Of a stretch of 64,000 nucleotides of DNA, positions 28,953 through 38,201 are shown piece after piece. The stretch's first letter is position 1. Each line of letters starts with the position of its first letter. The translations under genes were made by a program, and so were the position numbers. The DNA is from Franzmannia qiaohouensis. GTDB lineage: Bacteria > Pseudomonadota > Gammaproteobacteria > Pseudomonadales > Halomonadaceae. The notes under the pieces were generated by a model. It worked only from the letters and a program-made list of their open reading frames with translations. It was not told where the DNA came from and made no database searches. The stretch covers positions 124,001 to 188,000 of the forward strand of contig NZ_JARWAM010000006.1 in assembly GCF_031451695.1 (NCBI RefSeq). Reading direction: 5' to 3'.

Positions 28953-29693
28953 CTAGATATTGGCACCGCCGTCGATGGTGAATTCTGCACCGGTCACCGA
29001 ACGTCCTTCCGGCCCCGCCAGCCAGGCCACCAGGCCGGCCACGTCGTCGGCCTCGTTGTAGCGAGGTATGGCCATCAAGCTGCGCTGGAGATCGGAGAGC
29101 TCTCCATCGGCGGGGTTCATGTCGGTATCGGTGGAACCCGGATGCACGATATTGACGTTGATACCGCGCGGCCCGAGGTCCCGCGCCAGCCCCTTGGTCA
29201 GCCCCACAAGGCCCGCCTTGCTCATGGCGTACAGGCTGATGCCGGGCCAGGGCACCCGAACGGCGAGGTTGCTGCCGATGGTGATGATGCGCCCGCCCTC
29301 TGGCATATGCCCCACCGCCGCCATGGCAGCCACGACGGGCGCCCGCAGGTTGATCGCGATCGTACGATCCAGCTCTTTCAAAGTAACCTCTTCGATAGAC
29401 CCGGTCGGGAAGATACCCGCATTGTTGACCAGAATATCCAGCCCACCTAACTTGGCCACCGTGCGCTCGACGGCCGCCTTGAGCGCTGCGTCGTCAAGGT
29501 TGTCGGCGCGAATCGCCATAGCACGGCCACCCGCCGAGACGATCTCGTCCACCACTGTCTGCGCCTGGGCTTCGCCGCTGACGTAGGTCACCGCCACACT
29601 TGCCCCTTCCGCCGCCAGCCGCCGGGCAATGGCGGCACCGATACCGCGGCTGCCACCGGTGATCAACGCGACTTTGCCATTCATTCGCTGCAT
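28953..29693 (-). CDS. SDR family oxidoreductase (FabG-like)
   Basis: A 246-residue short-chain dehydrogenase. The cofactor loop TGGSRGIGAAIARRLA is at about residues 12-28, NNAG at about 90, catalytic Ser in ITIGSNLA near 142 and the YxxxK as YAMSK near 158. The NADP(H) preference is suggested by the Arg in the loop. Substrate unknown. Divergent from a TetR regulator with two inverted repeats in the shared 113-base region; probably repressed by it. Confidence 0.92.
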   Translation of the reverse strand: MQRMNGKVALITGGSRGIGAAIARRLAAEGASVAVTYVSGEAQAQTVVDEIVSAGGRAMAIRADNLDDAALKAAVERTVAKLGGLDILVNNAGIFPTGSIEEVTLKELDRTIAINLRAPVVAAMAAVGHMPEGGRIITIGSNLAVRVPWPGISLYAMSKAGLVGLTKGLARDLGPRGINVNIVHPGSTDTDMNPADGELSDLQRSLMAIPRYNEADDVAGLVAWLAGPEGRSVTGAEFTIDGGANI

Positions 29694-29714
29694 GCCTTGC
29701 CTCCGTTCTCTTGA

Positions 29715-29738
29715 TTTATGTAGTGGTCATTACATAAA
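29715..29738. promoter_or_regulatory. TetR-type operator 1
   Basis: Perfect inverted repeat TTTATGTA-N8-TACATAAA close to the SDR start. It matches operator 2 at 29773-29796 at 17 of 24 positions including TGTAGT and TACA, and both have the same half-site spacing, strongly suggesting one regulator binds both. Confidence 0.75.
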
Positions 29739-29772
29739 CAAAATGGCTAGACATGCGAGTCGCTGTCAAGAT

Positions 29773-29796
29773 ATTTTGTAGTTATCGATACAAAAA
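29773..29796. promoter_or_regulatory. TetR-type operator 2
   Basis: Inverted repeat TTTTGTA-N8-TACAAAA located 10 bases before the tetR start and overlapping its likely translation leader. Same geometry as operator 1, so it probably mediates autoregulation. Confidence 0.75.
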
Positions 29797-29806
29797 GGAG
29801 CAAGAC

Positions 29807-30418
29807 ATGCCCCAACGCGGTAGGCCCCGCGGCTTCGATAGGGAAGAAGCCCTGCGCAGTGCCATGGAGGTGTTCTGGTCCCAGGGCTACGACAACGCCT
29901 CGCTTGCCGACCTGACCCGAGCCATGGGCATTAACGCTCCCAGCCTCTACGCTACCTTCGGCGGTAAGGAGACACTCTTCCAGGAAGCGGTAAAGCTCTA
30001 CGTACGCACGGAGGGTAGCGGCATCTGGGAGCAGGTCGAAACAGCGCCGACGGCACGCGCTGCCATCAAACATGTGCTGCATGCCACGGCCGAGGCCTTC
30101 ACGCGCGGTGCGACGCCACGGGGCTGCATGATCGTGCTTGCCGCCCCGCAGATGCAGGGCGCCAACTCACAGGTCTGCGATGCCTTGAAGGCGCACCGGC
30201 AGGCCAACGGTTGCCTGCTGGAGCGCCGACTGAGGCGTGCTGTAGAGGAAGGCGAGTTGCCCGCTTCCAGCGATTGCACGGCAATCGCCAATTATTACGT
30301 CACTTTGCAGCACGGCATGTCGATTCAGGCCCGTGACGGCGCCTCAAGAGAAACACTGCAGGCCATTGCCGACTGCGCCATGGCGAGCTGGAACGCACTG
30401 ACTAGTTGTTCGGCCTAG
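29807..30418 (+). CDS. TetR family transcriptional regulator
   Basis: A 203-residue TetR protein. The helix-turn-helix is at about residues 8-52 (REEALRSAMEVFWSQGYDNA, then LTRAMGINAPSLYATFGGKE), and the C-terminal part has the common GATPRGCMIVLAA segment. Start at 29807 follows AAAAAGGAG; the frame upstream to 29753 contains the operator and is not coding. Divergent from the SDR gene, convergent with the MFS gene (four-base overlap of stops). Confidence 0.93.
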   Translation: MPQRGRPRGFDREEALRSAMEVFWSQGYDNASLADLTRAMGINAPSLYATFGGKETLFQEAVKLYVRTEGSGIWEQVETAPTARAAIKHVLHATAEAFTRGATPRGCMIVLAAPQMQGANSQVCDALKAHRQANGCLLERRLRRAVEEGELPASSDCTAIANYYVTLQHGMSIQARDGASRETLQAIADCAMASWNALTSCSA

Positions 30419-32004
30419 CAGAGCGAGCAGGGCTCGCCTTCTTCGTCCGATCGCTCCTGAGCTTCTCCGCCTATCGCCCCGACATGGCGCAAGCTGACGA
30501 TGGAGACCATCGCCAGCGCCAGGATGGCGATGCCGCCCACGGTGGCGGTCACGTTCAGCCCGGCGGTGAAGGCCTGCTGGGCTTCCAGCAATACGCCAGC
30601 GGGGAGGCTCTCGCCAGCCGCAACGGTGGCCCATAGGCTCTCCTCCACGATGCCCGCCACCTCGGCAGCGCCATTATCGGCCATCATCGCGCTGACCTGG
30701 GCGCGATAGACGAAGGTGGCCAGACTGCCCAGCAGGGCCACGCCCAGCGCAACGCCCAACTCCTGCACCATCTCCGACATGGCCGAGGCCGAACCGGCCT
30801 TTTCCGCCGGCGCCGCGCCTACCACCAGGTCGGTGCCCAGCGCAGCGATGGTACCCAGGCCGAGATAGACCAGCGAGAACCCGGCGATCGCCATGCCCAC
30901 TCCGCTGGAATTCACGTCGACACTGGCCAGCAACCAGTAGCCCAGCGTCGAGAGCGTAAGGGCGGCGCCCACCACATAGCCAGGACGAATACGTCGCGCG
31001 ATCAGCGGTGCCACGATGCCCGCCAGTACCATCATCAGCGCCGGCGGCCCCATCCACAGCCCGGCCGCCAACGGCGTAAGCCCCGCCACCAACTGTAGAT
31101 ACTGAGTTACCAGCAGCATGACACCGGAAACGCCGACCAGGCCCACCAGCAGTACGATCAGTGCTGCGCTGAAGGTGCGACTCCCAAACAGCCGCATATC
31201 GAGCAGCGGATTGGCCAGGCGCTGCTGACGGCGCACGAAGGCGACCGCCATTACCCCACCCAGCGCTAACGTCAGAATCGAAATGGGCTCGAGCCCCGCC
31301 TTGGCGATCTCCTTCACGCCATACACGGCCGGCAGAATCGCCGCCAGCGAGAGCAGCACGCTGGTGAAGTCCAGCGGGCCACTGCGAGAAGCACGATACT
31401 CCGGCAGCAGCATCGGCGCCGCGATCAGCAGTACGACCACCACCGGCACCGCCACCAGAAAGGCCGAGCCCCACCAGAAGCGTTCCAGCAGTACGCCACC
31501 CACCACCGGCCCCAGCGCCATGCCCAGGGCGAACATGGTGGCCCATATACCGATGGCCAGGGCGCGCTGGCGTACATCGCCGAACATGTTGCTGATCAGC
31601 GCCAGGGTCGACGGCATCAGCGTCGCACCGGCCACACCGAGCACCGCGCGGGCGGCAATCAGCATGGCGGCGCTGGTGGAGTAGGCCGCGATCACCGAAG
31701 TGACGCCGAAGGCCACGGCACCGATCATCAGTAGCCGGCGACGGCCGATGCGGTCACCCAGGGTGCCCATGGTGATCAAGAAGCCGGCGATCATGAAGCC
31801 GTAGGCATCCATGATCCACAGCGCCTGGGTGCTGCTCGGCTGCAGATCCGCCGCCAGGGCGGGCAGCGCCAGATAAAGAATAGTGACATCGAGGCCGAGC
31901 AGTGCCGTGGGCAATGCCAACACCGCCAGGCCGGCCCACTCCTTGATACTCGCCCGCTGCCGGGATGAACGCGAACTCGAGTCCCGCTCTGTGATGGTAA
32001 CCAT
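30415..32004 (-). CDS. MFS transporter, DHA2 (14-helix) drug efflux type, SmvA-like
   Basis: A 529-residue membrane protein with about 14 hydrophobic helices, beginning with LAVLALPTALLGLDVTILYLALP (motif with the conserved Asp in helix 1), the loop motif GTLGDRIGRRRLLMIG, and the antiporter motif C region ALGMALGPVVGG. DHA2 members export cationic biocides and drugs with protons. Divergent from an MmyB-type regulator, which is the likeliest local controller; the convergent TetR gene may also contribute, as SmvR does for SmvA. Confidence 0.9.
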   Translation of the reverse strand: MVTITERDSSSRSSRQRASIKEWAGLAVLALPTALLGLDVTILYLALPALAADLQPSSTQALWIMDAYGFMIAGFLITMGTLGDRIGRRRLLMIGAVAFGVTSVIAAYSTSAAMLIAARAVLGVAGATLMPSTLALISNMFGDVRQRALAIGIWATMFALGMALGPVVGGVLLERFWWGSAFLVAVPVVVVLLIAAPMLLPEYRASRSGPLDFTSVLLSLAAILPAVYGVKEIAKAGLEPISILTLALGGVMAVAFVRRQQRLANPLLDMRLFGSRTFSAALIVLLVGLVGVSGVMLLVTQYLQLVAGLTPLAAGLWMGPPALMMVLAGIVAPLIARRIRPGYVVGAALTLSTLGYWLLASVDVNSSGVGMAIAGFSLVYLGLGTIAALGTDLVVGAAPAEKAGSASAMSEMVQELGVALGVALLGSLATFVYRAQVSAMMADNGAAEVAGIVEESLWATVAAGESLPAGVLLEAQQAFTAGLNVTATVGGIAILALAMVSIVSLRHVGAIGGEAQERSDEEGEPCSLC

Positions 32005-32115
32005 GCCATGCTCCTGTTCCTTGGGGTTGGCATGGTAGTCTTGACCTGATCTTATAGGGGTACAATATAGCCACTTATCCTATTACCATGAGCAACACCA
32101 CACAGGAGCAATGCC

Positions 32116-32919
32116 ATGGTAGGCCGCAGCCTCGACAGGACACGTAGCGAACTCACCGATTTCCTGATCCATCACCGCAACAAGCTGACGCCGGCCGACG
32201 TCGGCCTGCCCAGCACCGGACGCCGCCGCACACCGGGGCTGCGTCGCGAAGAGGTGGCAACCCTCGCCGGCGTGGGACTGACTTGGTACACCTGGTTCGA
32301 ACAGGGGCGTGACATCAACGTCTCGGAGAGCTTTGTGCTCAACGTTTCCAAGGCACTCAAGCTCGACGACGCCGAATGCTGCCACCTGTTCCTGCTCGCC
32401 CACCGCCGCCCGCCGCCGGTGGAGGCTTACCAATGGCAGGCAATCCCGCCACTGGTGCAGACGCTGATGGACGATATGGCAAGGCCTGCCTATGTGATGA
32501 ACCTGCGCTGGGACGTGATCGCCTGGAACGCCGCCGCCGATGCCCTGCTTGACTTCAGCGCTAGGGACCCCGGCGAGCGCAACATGATGCGCCTGCTGTT
32601 CGCCGACCCCGCACTACGCAGAAAGCTGCCCGACTGGCATCAGGATGCCTCCCGCCTGCTGGCCCAGTTCCGCTGCGACCTGGCGGCCGCCCCCGAGGAC
32701 CCGGCCATGCAGGAGCTGATCGACGCCCTCACCAAGCTCTCGCCGGATTTTCGCCGCTGGTGGGAACAACCCAACCTGGAGGCCTACCGCTACGGCATCG
32801 GCACGCTTCTCGATGCCGACTCCAATCCGAGGGAGTACCAGCACGCCACGCTGCTGGTCGACGAGCATCGGCATCTCAGGATGGTGGTTTACTTCGCCTC
32901 CACAGGCTCCTTGGGATAA
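32116..32919 (+). CDS. XRE/MmyB-type transcriptional regulator
   Basis: A 267-residue regulator. An N-terminal XRE helix-turn-helix at about residues 10-90 has the family signature RRTPGLRREEVATLAGVGLTWYTWFEQGRDINVS, and the C-terminal MmyB-like ligand-binding domain contains PAYVMNLRWDVIAWNAAADALL and NMMRLLFADPALRR. The domain binds hydrophobic ligands such as fatty acids in a characterised relative. Divergent from the MFS efflux gene; the sequence CATGGTA recurs several times in and near the spacer. Confidence 0.93.
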   Translation: MVGRSLDRTRSELTDFLIHHRNKLTPADVGLPSTGRRRTPGLRREEVATLAGVGLTWYTWFEQGRDINVSESFVLNVSKALKLDDAECCHLFLLAHRRPPPVEAYQWQAIPPLVQTLMDDMARPAYVMNLRWDVIAWNAAADALLDFSARDPGERNMMRLLFADPALRRKLPDWHQDASRLLAQFRCDLAAAPEDPAMQELIDALTKLSPDFRRWWEQPNLEAYRYGIGTLLDADSNPREYQHATLLVDEHRHLRMVVYFASTGSLG

Positions 32920-32927
32920 AAACAAGT

Positions 32928-32945
32928 ATCTCGGTAAATCGAGAT
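32928..32945. repeat. Inverted repeat downstream of the MmyB-type regulator
   Basis: ATCTCG-GTAAAT-CGAGAT, a perfect 6-bp inverted repeat just after the stop, with a second, looser repeat ACCGGTG / CACCGGT at 32977-33001. Neither has a T-run. Could be an operator for the following CysB-type gene or mRNA 3' structure. The 172-base gap is otherwise AT-rich near 33010-33070, a likely promoter for the downstream gene. Confidence 0.35.
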
Positions 32946-33091
32946 CGCTTTCTGAACCACACGAAACACGGGCTTGACCGGTGTGTTCCCCTCTCACCGG
33001 TGGGCTAATATACATATCGCAATAAATGCTTTTAAAGAATAAAAAAGATTATTTTATATTCTAATAAAATTTTTTAGCAGGAGGCCTCCGC

Positions 33092-34024
33092 ATGAACTTT
33101 CAGCAGCTGCGCATCGTGCGGGAAACCGTGCGCCACCACTTCAACCTCACGGAGGCGTCCAACGCGCTATTCACCTCACAATCAGGGGCCAGTAAGCATA
33201 TCCGAGACCTGGAGGAGGAACTGGGCATCGAACTCTTCGAGCGTCGCGGCAAGCGCATCCTGGGGCTCACCCAGGCGGGCTCCTCCCTGATCGAGATTAT
33301 CGAGCGGATCCTGCTGGATGCCGAAAACCTAAAGCGCTCGGCCCATCAGCTGACCCATGAGGACCGAGGCAGCCTGGCTATCGCCACTACCCATACCCAG
33401 GCCCGTTATGCGCTGCCGCCGATCATCGCTCGCTTCAAGCAGGTCTTCCCCAGGGTTCATCTGGAACTCCACCAGTGTGGGCCCGAGGAAATTGTCTCGC
33501 TGCTCAAGGCCGGCAAGGTGGACATCGGCATCGCCACCGAGGCGCTCCATGAGGAGAGCCAGCAATTTGCCTGCTTTCCATTCTATCACTGGTATCACGG
33601 GGTAATCGTGCCGGAGGGGCACCCCTTGGACGATGGCGTACCGTTAACGCTGGAGCATATCGCTAAGCACCCCATCGTGACCTATCACGAGGGCTTCACC
33701 GGACGGGCACGCATCGACCAGGCCTTCTCCGCAGCCGGTGTGATCCCCGATATCGTGCTGACGGCGCTAGATGCCGATGTGATCAAAACCTACGTAGAGC
33801 TAGGGTTAGGGGTGGGGCTGATCGCTTCGATGGCTTATCACGACCATCGCGACCAGGGCCTGACCCTGCTCGATGCTAGCGACCTGCTGCCACGCAATAC
33901 CACTTACTTGGCGCTGCGACGCGGGCATTTCCTGCGCTCCTATGCCTACCGCTTTCTCGAGCTGTGCCGCGAAGATCTCGATGAAGCCACCGTGCAGCAG
34001 GTACTAGCTGGGAAGGCAGCGTAA
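33092..34024 (+). CDS. cysB: CysB-family LysR regulator of sulfur assimilation
   Basis: A 310-residue LysR protein of the CysB/Cbl branch: NFQQLRIVRETVRHHFNLTEAS..LFTSQSGASKHIRDLEEELG is the characteristic helix-turn-helix at residues 1-50, and the effector-binding TTHTQARYALP near residue 100 carries the threonines that contact inducer/sulfate. CysB responds to N-acetylserine. It precedes the sulfate importer operon on the same strand with a 99-base gap. CysB and Cbl cannot be separated by eye. Start follows GCAGGAGG. Confidence 0.88.
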   Translation: MNFQQLRIVRETVRHHFNLTEASNALFTSQSGASKHIRDLEEELGIELFERRGKRILGLTQAGSSLIEIIERILLDAENLKRSAHQLTHEDRGSLAIATTHTQARYALPPIIARFKQVFPRVHLELHQCGPEEIVSLLKAGKVDIGIATEALHEESQQFACFPFYHWYHGVIVPEGHPLDDGVPLTLEHIAKHPIVTYHEGFTGRARIDQAFSAAGVIPDIVLTALDADVIKTYVELGLGVGLIASMAYHDHRDQGLTLLDASDLLPRNTTYLALRRGHFLRSYAYRFLELCREDLDEATVQQVLAGKAA

Positions 34025-34123
34025 GCTCATTTTGAGATAAACTATCCATTTTTTGTTCGTTAATGTGCTTAGTAGACGGCGTTAGCCTGATGTCATCACC
34101 TCATGACTCACGGAGTTAACGCC

Positions 34124-35176
34124 ATGCCTCATTGGACCCTTCGCCCCCATTTCACTCTGCTTCCCCTTGCTGCCGCCGTGCTGGGCAGCACCCTGCTCAG
34201 CGGCCTCTCGAGCAGTGCCATCGCCCAGGAACGCGTGGATCTGCTCAACGTTTCTTACGACCCCACCCGCGAGTTCTATCGCGAGTACAACCAGGCCTTC
34301 GCCGAGCATTGGCTGGAAGAAGTTGGTCAGCAAGTCAACGTGCGCCAGTCCCATGGTGGCTCCGGCTCCCAGGCGCGAGCGGTGATCGATGGCCTGGACG
34401 CCGACGTGGTGACTCTGGCGCTGGCCTATGACATCGACGCTATCCACGACCGCGCAGAGTTGATTCCGGCGAACTGGCAGGCGCGCCTGCCCAACAACAG
34501 CTCCCCCTATACCTCGACCATCGTGCTGCTGGTGCGCGACGGCAACCCCAAGAACATCCAGGACTGGGACGACCTGGTGCGTGACGACGTCGAGGTGATC
34601 ACCCCGAACCCCAAGACCTCCGGTGGGGCGCGCTGGAACTACCTGGCCGCCTGGGGCTATGCCCTTGAGAAGTACGACGGCGACGAGGAGCAGGCCTACG
34701 AGTTCGTGCGCCAGATCTACGACAACGTGCCGGTGCTCGACCCGGCCGCCCGGGGCGCCACCAATACCTTCGTCCAGCGCCGTATCGGCGACGTCTTCAT
34801 CGCCTGGGAGAACGAGGCCTTCCTGTCGGTGGAGCAGCTCGGCCAGGGCGAGTACGAGATCATCGTGCCCTCGCTCAGCATCCTCGCCGAGCCGCCGGTG
34901 ACCGTGATAGATGCAAACGTCGATCGCAAGGGCACCCGCGAGGTAGCCGAGGCCTACCTGGAATTCCTGTACACCGACGAGTCCCAGCACCTGGCCGCCA
35001 AGCACTACTACCGGCCCAGCAATGAATCGATCCTGGCCGAGTATGAGAAGCTCTTCCCAGAGCTGAACCTGTTCACCATCGACGACGTTTTCGACGGCTG
35101 GAAGAGCGCCCAGGAGACCCACTTCAACGACGGTGGCGTGTTCGACCGCATCCTTGAGGAAATCAACCCGGGCTGA
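34124..35176 (+). CDS. sbp: Sulfate ABC transporter substrate-binding protein
   Basis: A 350-residue periplasmic sulfate/thiosulfate receptor. The signal peptide ends SSSAIA|QE near residue 34. Mature features: LLNVSYDPTREFYREYN, the ligand-contacting QSHGGSGSQARAVIDGL, NPKTSGGARWNYLAAWGYA, and DVFIAWENEAFL. These are shared by Sbp and CysP, and thiosulfate versus sulfate preference is not decided here. First gene of the sbp-cysT-cysW-cysA operon. The start at 34124 has a well-placed GGAG; one at 34103 would add seven residues. Confidence 0.93.
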   Translation: MPHWTLRPHFTLLPLAAAVLGSTLLSGLSSSAIAQERVDLLNVSYDPTREFYREYNQAFAEHWLEEVGQQVNVRQSHGGSGSQARAVIDGLDADVVTLALAYDIDAIHDRAELIPANWQARLPNNSSPYTSTIVLLVRDGNPKNIQDWDDLVRDDVEVITPNPKTSGGARWNYLAAWGYALEKYDGDEEQAYEFVRQIYDNVPVLDPAARGATNTFVQRRIGDVFIAWENEAFLSVEQLGQGEYEIIVPSLSILAEPPVTVIDANVDRKGTREVAEAYLEFLYTDESQHLAAKHYYRPSNESILAEYEKLFPELNLFTIDDVFDGWKSAQETHFNDGGVFDRILEEINPG

Positions 35177-35241
35177 GAACACCACCCATTCAAAGTGTAG
35201 GGGCGCTCGCCCAGGGCGCCTCGAGCCGTTGAGGAACCATC

Positions 35242-36072
35242 ATGTCCATCACCCTGCCACGCCGCCGGGTCATCCCGGGTTTCGGGCTGACCATGGGATT
35301 CACGCTGCTCTACCTGGGGCTGGTCTTCCTGATCCCGGTGGGCGCCTTCCTGCTCTACACCACCACCATGAGCTGGGAGACCTTCTGGAACGCCGTGACC
35401 CAGCGCCAGGTCGTGGCCTCCTACAAGCTCTCCTTCGGCGGTTCGCTGATTGCCGCCACCATCAATCTGGTGTTCGGCGCCCTGGTCGCCTGGGTGCTGG
35501 TCCGCTACCGCTTCCCCGGCAAGCGTCTGGTGGATGCCCTGGTGGACCTGCCCTTCGCCCTGCCCACCGCGGTGGCCGGCATCGCCCTGGTCACCCTCTA
35601 CGCCAGCAGCGGCTGGGTCGGGCAGTACCTCGACCTGTTCGGTATTCGCGTGGCCTACACCCAGTTGGGGGTAATCGTGGCGCTGACCTACATCGGTCTG
35701 CCTTTCGTGGTGCGCACCGTGCAGCCGGTGCTTGAGGATCTCGAGGCCGAGTGGGAAGAGGCCTCGGCGAGCCTCGGTGCCGACCGTTTCACCACCGTTC
35801 GTCGGGTGATTCTGCCTGCACTACTGCCGGCGCTACTGACGGGTTATGCGCTGGCCTTCGCCCGCGCCCTGGGGGAGTACGGCTCGGTGGTGTTCATCTC
35901 CGGCAACCTGCCTTTTCGCACCGAGATCACCCCGTTGCTGATCGTCGCCAAGGCCGAGCAGTACGACTACCACGGCGCCGCCGCCATCGGCACGGTCATG
36001 CTGCTCGCCGCCTTCATCATGCTGCTGGTGATCAACGGCCTGCAGTGGTGGACCAGTCGGCGACACGGATAA
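35242..36072 (+). CDS. cysT: Sulfate ABC transporter permease CysT
   Basis: A 276-residue inner-membrane permease with about six helices. It begins RRVIPGFGLTMGFTLLYLGLVFLIP and has the EAA loop EWEEASASLGADRFTTVRRVILPALLPALLTGY that contacts CysA. CysT is distinguished from CysW by position and by the FRTEITPLLI segment. Pairs with CysW. Confidence 0.94.
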   Translation: MSITLPRRRVIPGFGLTMGFTLLYLGLVFLIPVGAFLLYTTTMSWETFWNAVTQRQVVASYKLSFGGSLIAATINLVFGALVAWVLVRYRFPGKRLVDALVDLPFALPTAVAGIALVTLYASSGWVGQYLDLFGIRVAYTQLGVIVALTYIGLPFVVRTVQPVLEDLEAEWEEASASLGADRFTTVRRVILPALLPALLTGYALAFARALGEYGSVVFISGNLPFRTEITPLLIVAKAEQYDYHGAAAIGTVMLLAAFIMLLVINGLQWWTSRRHG

Positions 36073-36084
36073 CAGGAGCCCATC

Positions 36085-36972
36085 GTGACCACCTCGACAA
36101 CCGTTCTGGAAACCAACGACACCCTCGCCACCCGCTGGCGACGCGCCACCGAGGAGCCCGCCTGGCTGCGCCTAACGCTGATCGGCGTGGCACTGACCTT
36201 CCTGGCGCTGTTCCTGGTACTGCCTCTCACCGTGGTGCTGTATGGCGCCTTCGAGCAGGGCCTCGACGTCTGGTACGCCGCCATCCGCGACCCCGACGCC
36301 ATGGCGGCGATTCGCCTGACCCTGCTTATCGTGGCCATCGTGGTGCCGCTCAATACCCTGTTCGGCATCGCCGCCGCCTGGGCCATCGCCAAGTTCGAGT
36401 TCCGCGGCAAGCCGATCTTGATCTCGCTGATCGATATGCCCTTCGCCATCTCGCCGGTGGTGGTGGGCCTGATCTTCGTGATTTTGTTTGGCTCCCAGGG
36501 CTGGCTGGGCCCATGGTTGTCGAGTCATGACCTGCGCATCATCTTCGCCGTACCCGGCATCGTGATCGTGATCGCCTTCGGCACCCTGCCGTTCATCGCC
36601 CGCGAGCTGATTCCCTTGATGCAGCAGCAGGGCAAGGAGGAGGAGGAAGCCTCACTGACCCTGGGCGCCAGCGGCTGGAAGACCTTCTGGTACGTCACCC
36701 TGCCCAACATCAAGTGGGGACTGATCTACGGAATCATCCTTTGCAATGCCCGCGCCATGGGGGAATTTGGTGCCGTAGCGGTGGTCTCGGGCCGGATTCG
36801 CGGCGAGACCAACACCATGCCGCTGCATATCGAGGTGCTCTACAACGAGTACATGTTTACCGCCGCCTTCGCCGTGTCGTCGCTGCTCACCGGCCTGGCC
36901 CTGGTCACCATCGCTATCAAGAGCGTGGTCGAGTGGCACGACGAGCGCCGCCAGCGCCTCGCCGCCAACTGA
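36085..36972 (+). CDS. cysW: Sulfate ABC transporter permease CysW
   Basis: A 295-residue permease with about six membrane helices; EAA loop EEEEASLTLGASGWKTFWYVTLPNIKWGLIYG and the CysW-typical AVAVVSGRIRGETNTMPLHIEVLYNEY near residue 230. Starts 12 bases after cysT with an AGGAG Shine-Dalgarno. Confidence 0.94.
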   Translation: MTTSTTVLETNDTLATRWRRATEEPAWLRLTLIGVALTFLALFLVLPLTVVLYGAFEQGLDVWYAAIRDPDAMAAIRLTLLIVAIVVPLNTLFGIAAAWAIAKFEFRGKPILISLIDMPFAISPVVVGLIFVILFGSQGWLGPWLSSHDLRIIFAVPGIVIVIAFGTLPFIARELIPLMQQQGKEEEEASLTLGASGWKTFWYVTLPNIKWGLIYGIILCNARAMGEFGAVAVVSGRIRGETNTMPLHIEVLYNEYMFTAAFAVSSLLTGLALVTIAIKSVVEWHDERRQRLAAN

Positions 36973-36996
36973 CTTTCCCGCTTAAGGAACCCTGCC

Positions 36997-38076
36997 ATGA
37001 GCATCGAGATCGACCACGTCAACAAGCACTTCCGCGACTTTGTCGCCGTCGACAACGTCAGCCTCACCTTCCGCGAAGGTGAGCTGACCGCCCTGCTCGG
37101 CCCCTCGGGGTCGGGCAAGACCACGTTGCTGCGCATCGTCGCCGGCCTGGAGCAGCCCGATACCGGGCGCATCCGCTTCCACGGCGAGGACACCACCGAC
37201 CTGCACGTCAGCCAACGCGGAGTGGGCTTCGTTTTCCAGCACTACGCACTGTTCAAGCACATGACGGTGTTCCAGAACGTCGCCTATGGGCTAACCGTGC
37301 GGCCGCGTCGCAACCGGCCCAGCAAGGCCGAAATCACTCGCAAGGTCATGGAGCTGCTGTCGCTGGTCCAGCTTGACTGGACCGCCCACCGCTACCCTCA
37401 TCAGCTCTCCGGTGGCCAGCGCCAGCGCATTGCCCTGGCCCGGGCGCTGGCCGTGGAGCCCAAGGTGCTGCTGCTCGACGAGCCCTTCGGCGCCCTGGAT
37501 GCCAAGGTGCGGGCCGAGCTACGGCGCTGGCTGCGCCGCCTGCACGATGAGATCCATGTCACCAGCATTTTCGTCACCCACGACCAGGAGGAGGCGCTGG
37601 AGGTTTCGGACCGGGTAGTGGTGATGAACCAGGGCCGCGTGGAGCAGGATAGTTCGCCGGAGGAGGTCTATGACCACCCGGCCAACCCCTTCGTCTACCG
37701 CTTCCTGGGTAACGTCAATCTGTTCCACGCCCGGGTGCATGACGGGGTGGCGCGCATCGGCGACGTGGCGCTGCCCGCGCCAGAGTTCGAGGGCTATCAG
37801 AACGAGCAGGGCCAGGCCTATGTGCGACCCCACGAGATCGAGGTCTTCGCTGACCGCAATCACCAAGGCGCCCTGCGCGCCAAGGTAGAGCTCGTCTCGG
37901 TGGTGGGCCCCACGGTGCGGCTCGAACTGCGCACCGACAACAGCGAGGACCTGGTCCACGCCGAACTGCCCAAGCACCGCTTCCGGGCGCTGGGCCTCAC
38001 CCAGGGCGGCAACGCCTGGATACGCCCGATCCACAGCCGGGTGTTTCTGCCCGACTCACGGGTGGCCAATGGGTAG
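36997..38076 (+). CDS. cysA: Sulfate/thiosulfate ABC transporter ATP-binding protein CysA
   Basis: A 359-residue ABC ATPase. Walker A GPSGSGKTT near residue 36, signature LSGGQRQRIALARAL near 132, Walker B VLLLDEPFGALD near 155, switch His in VTHDQEEA. A C-terminal TOBE-like regulatory domain follows (YVRPHEIEVFADRN). Family-typical IEIDHVNKHFRDFVAVDNV start. Last gene of the operon. Confidence 0.95.
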   Translation: MSIEIDHVNKHFRDFVAVDNVSLTFREGELTALLGPSGSGKTTLLRIVAGLEQPDTGRIRFHGEDTTDLHVSQRGVGFVFQHYALFKHMTVFQNVAYGLTVRPRRNRPSKAEITRKVMELLSLVQLDWTAHRYPHQLSGGQRQRIALARALAVEPKVLLLDEPFGALDAKVRAELRRWLRRLHDEIHVTSIFVTHDQEEALEVSDRVVVMNQGRVEQDSSPEEVYDHPANPFVYRFLGNVNLFHARVHDGVARIGDVALPAPEFEGYQNEQGQAYVRPHEIEVFADRNHQGALRAKVELVSVVGPTVRLELRTDNSEDLVHAELPKHRFRALGLTQGGNAWIRPIHSRVFLPDSRVANG

Positions 38077-38201
38077 TTCAATGCTGTGGTTTTTCGCTAC
38101 TGGAAGAGTGCCCTTCGATTTTGGTTGCCACGTCATAGTCGACGGGCATGCTAGAGATTAGCACCGCCGGCGATAGTGGATTATTTCACCTCCGCAGCCG
38201 C

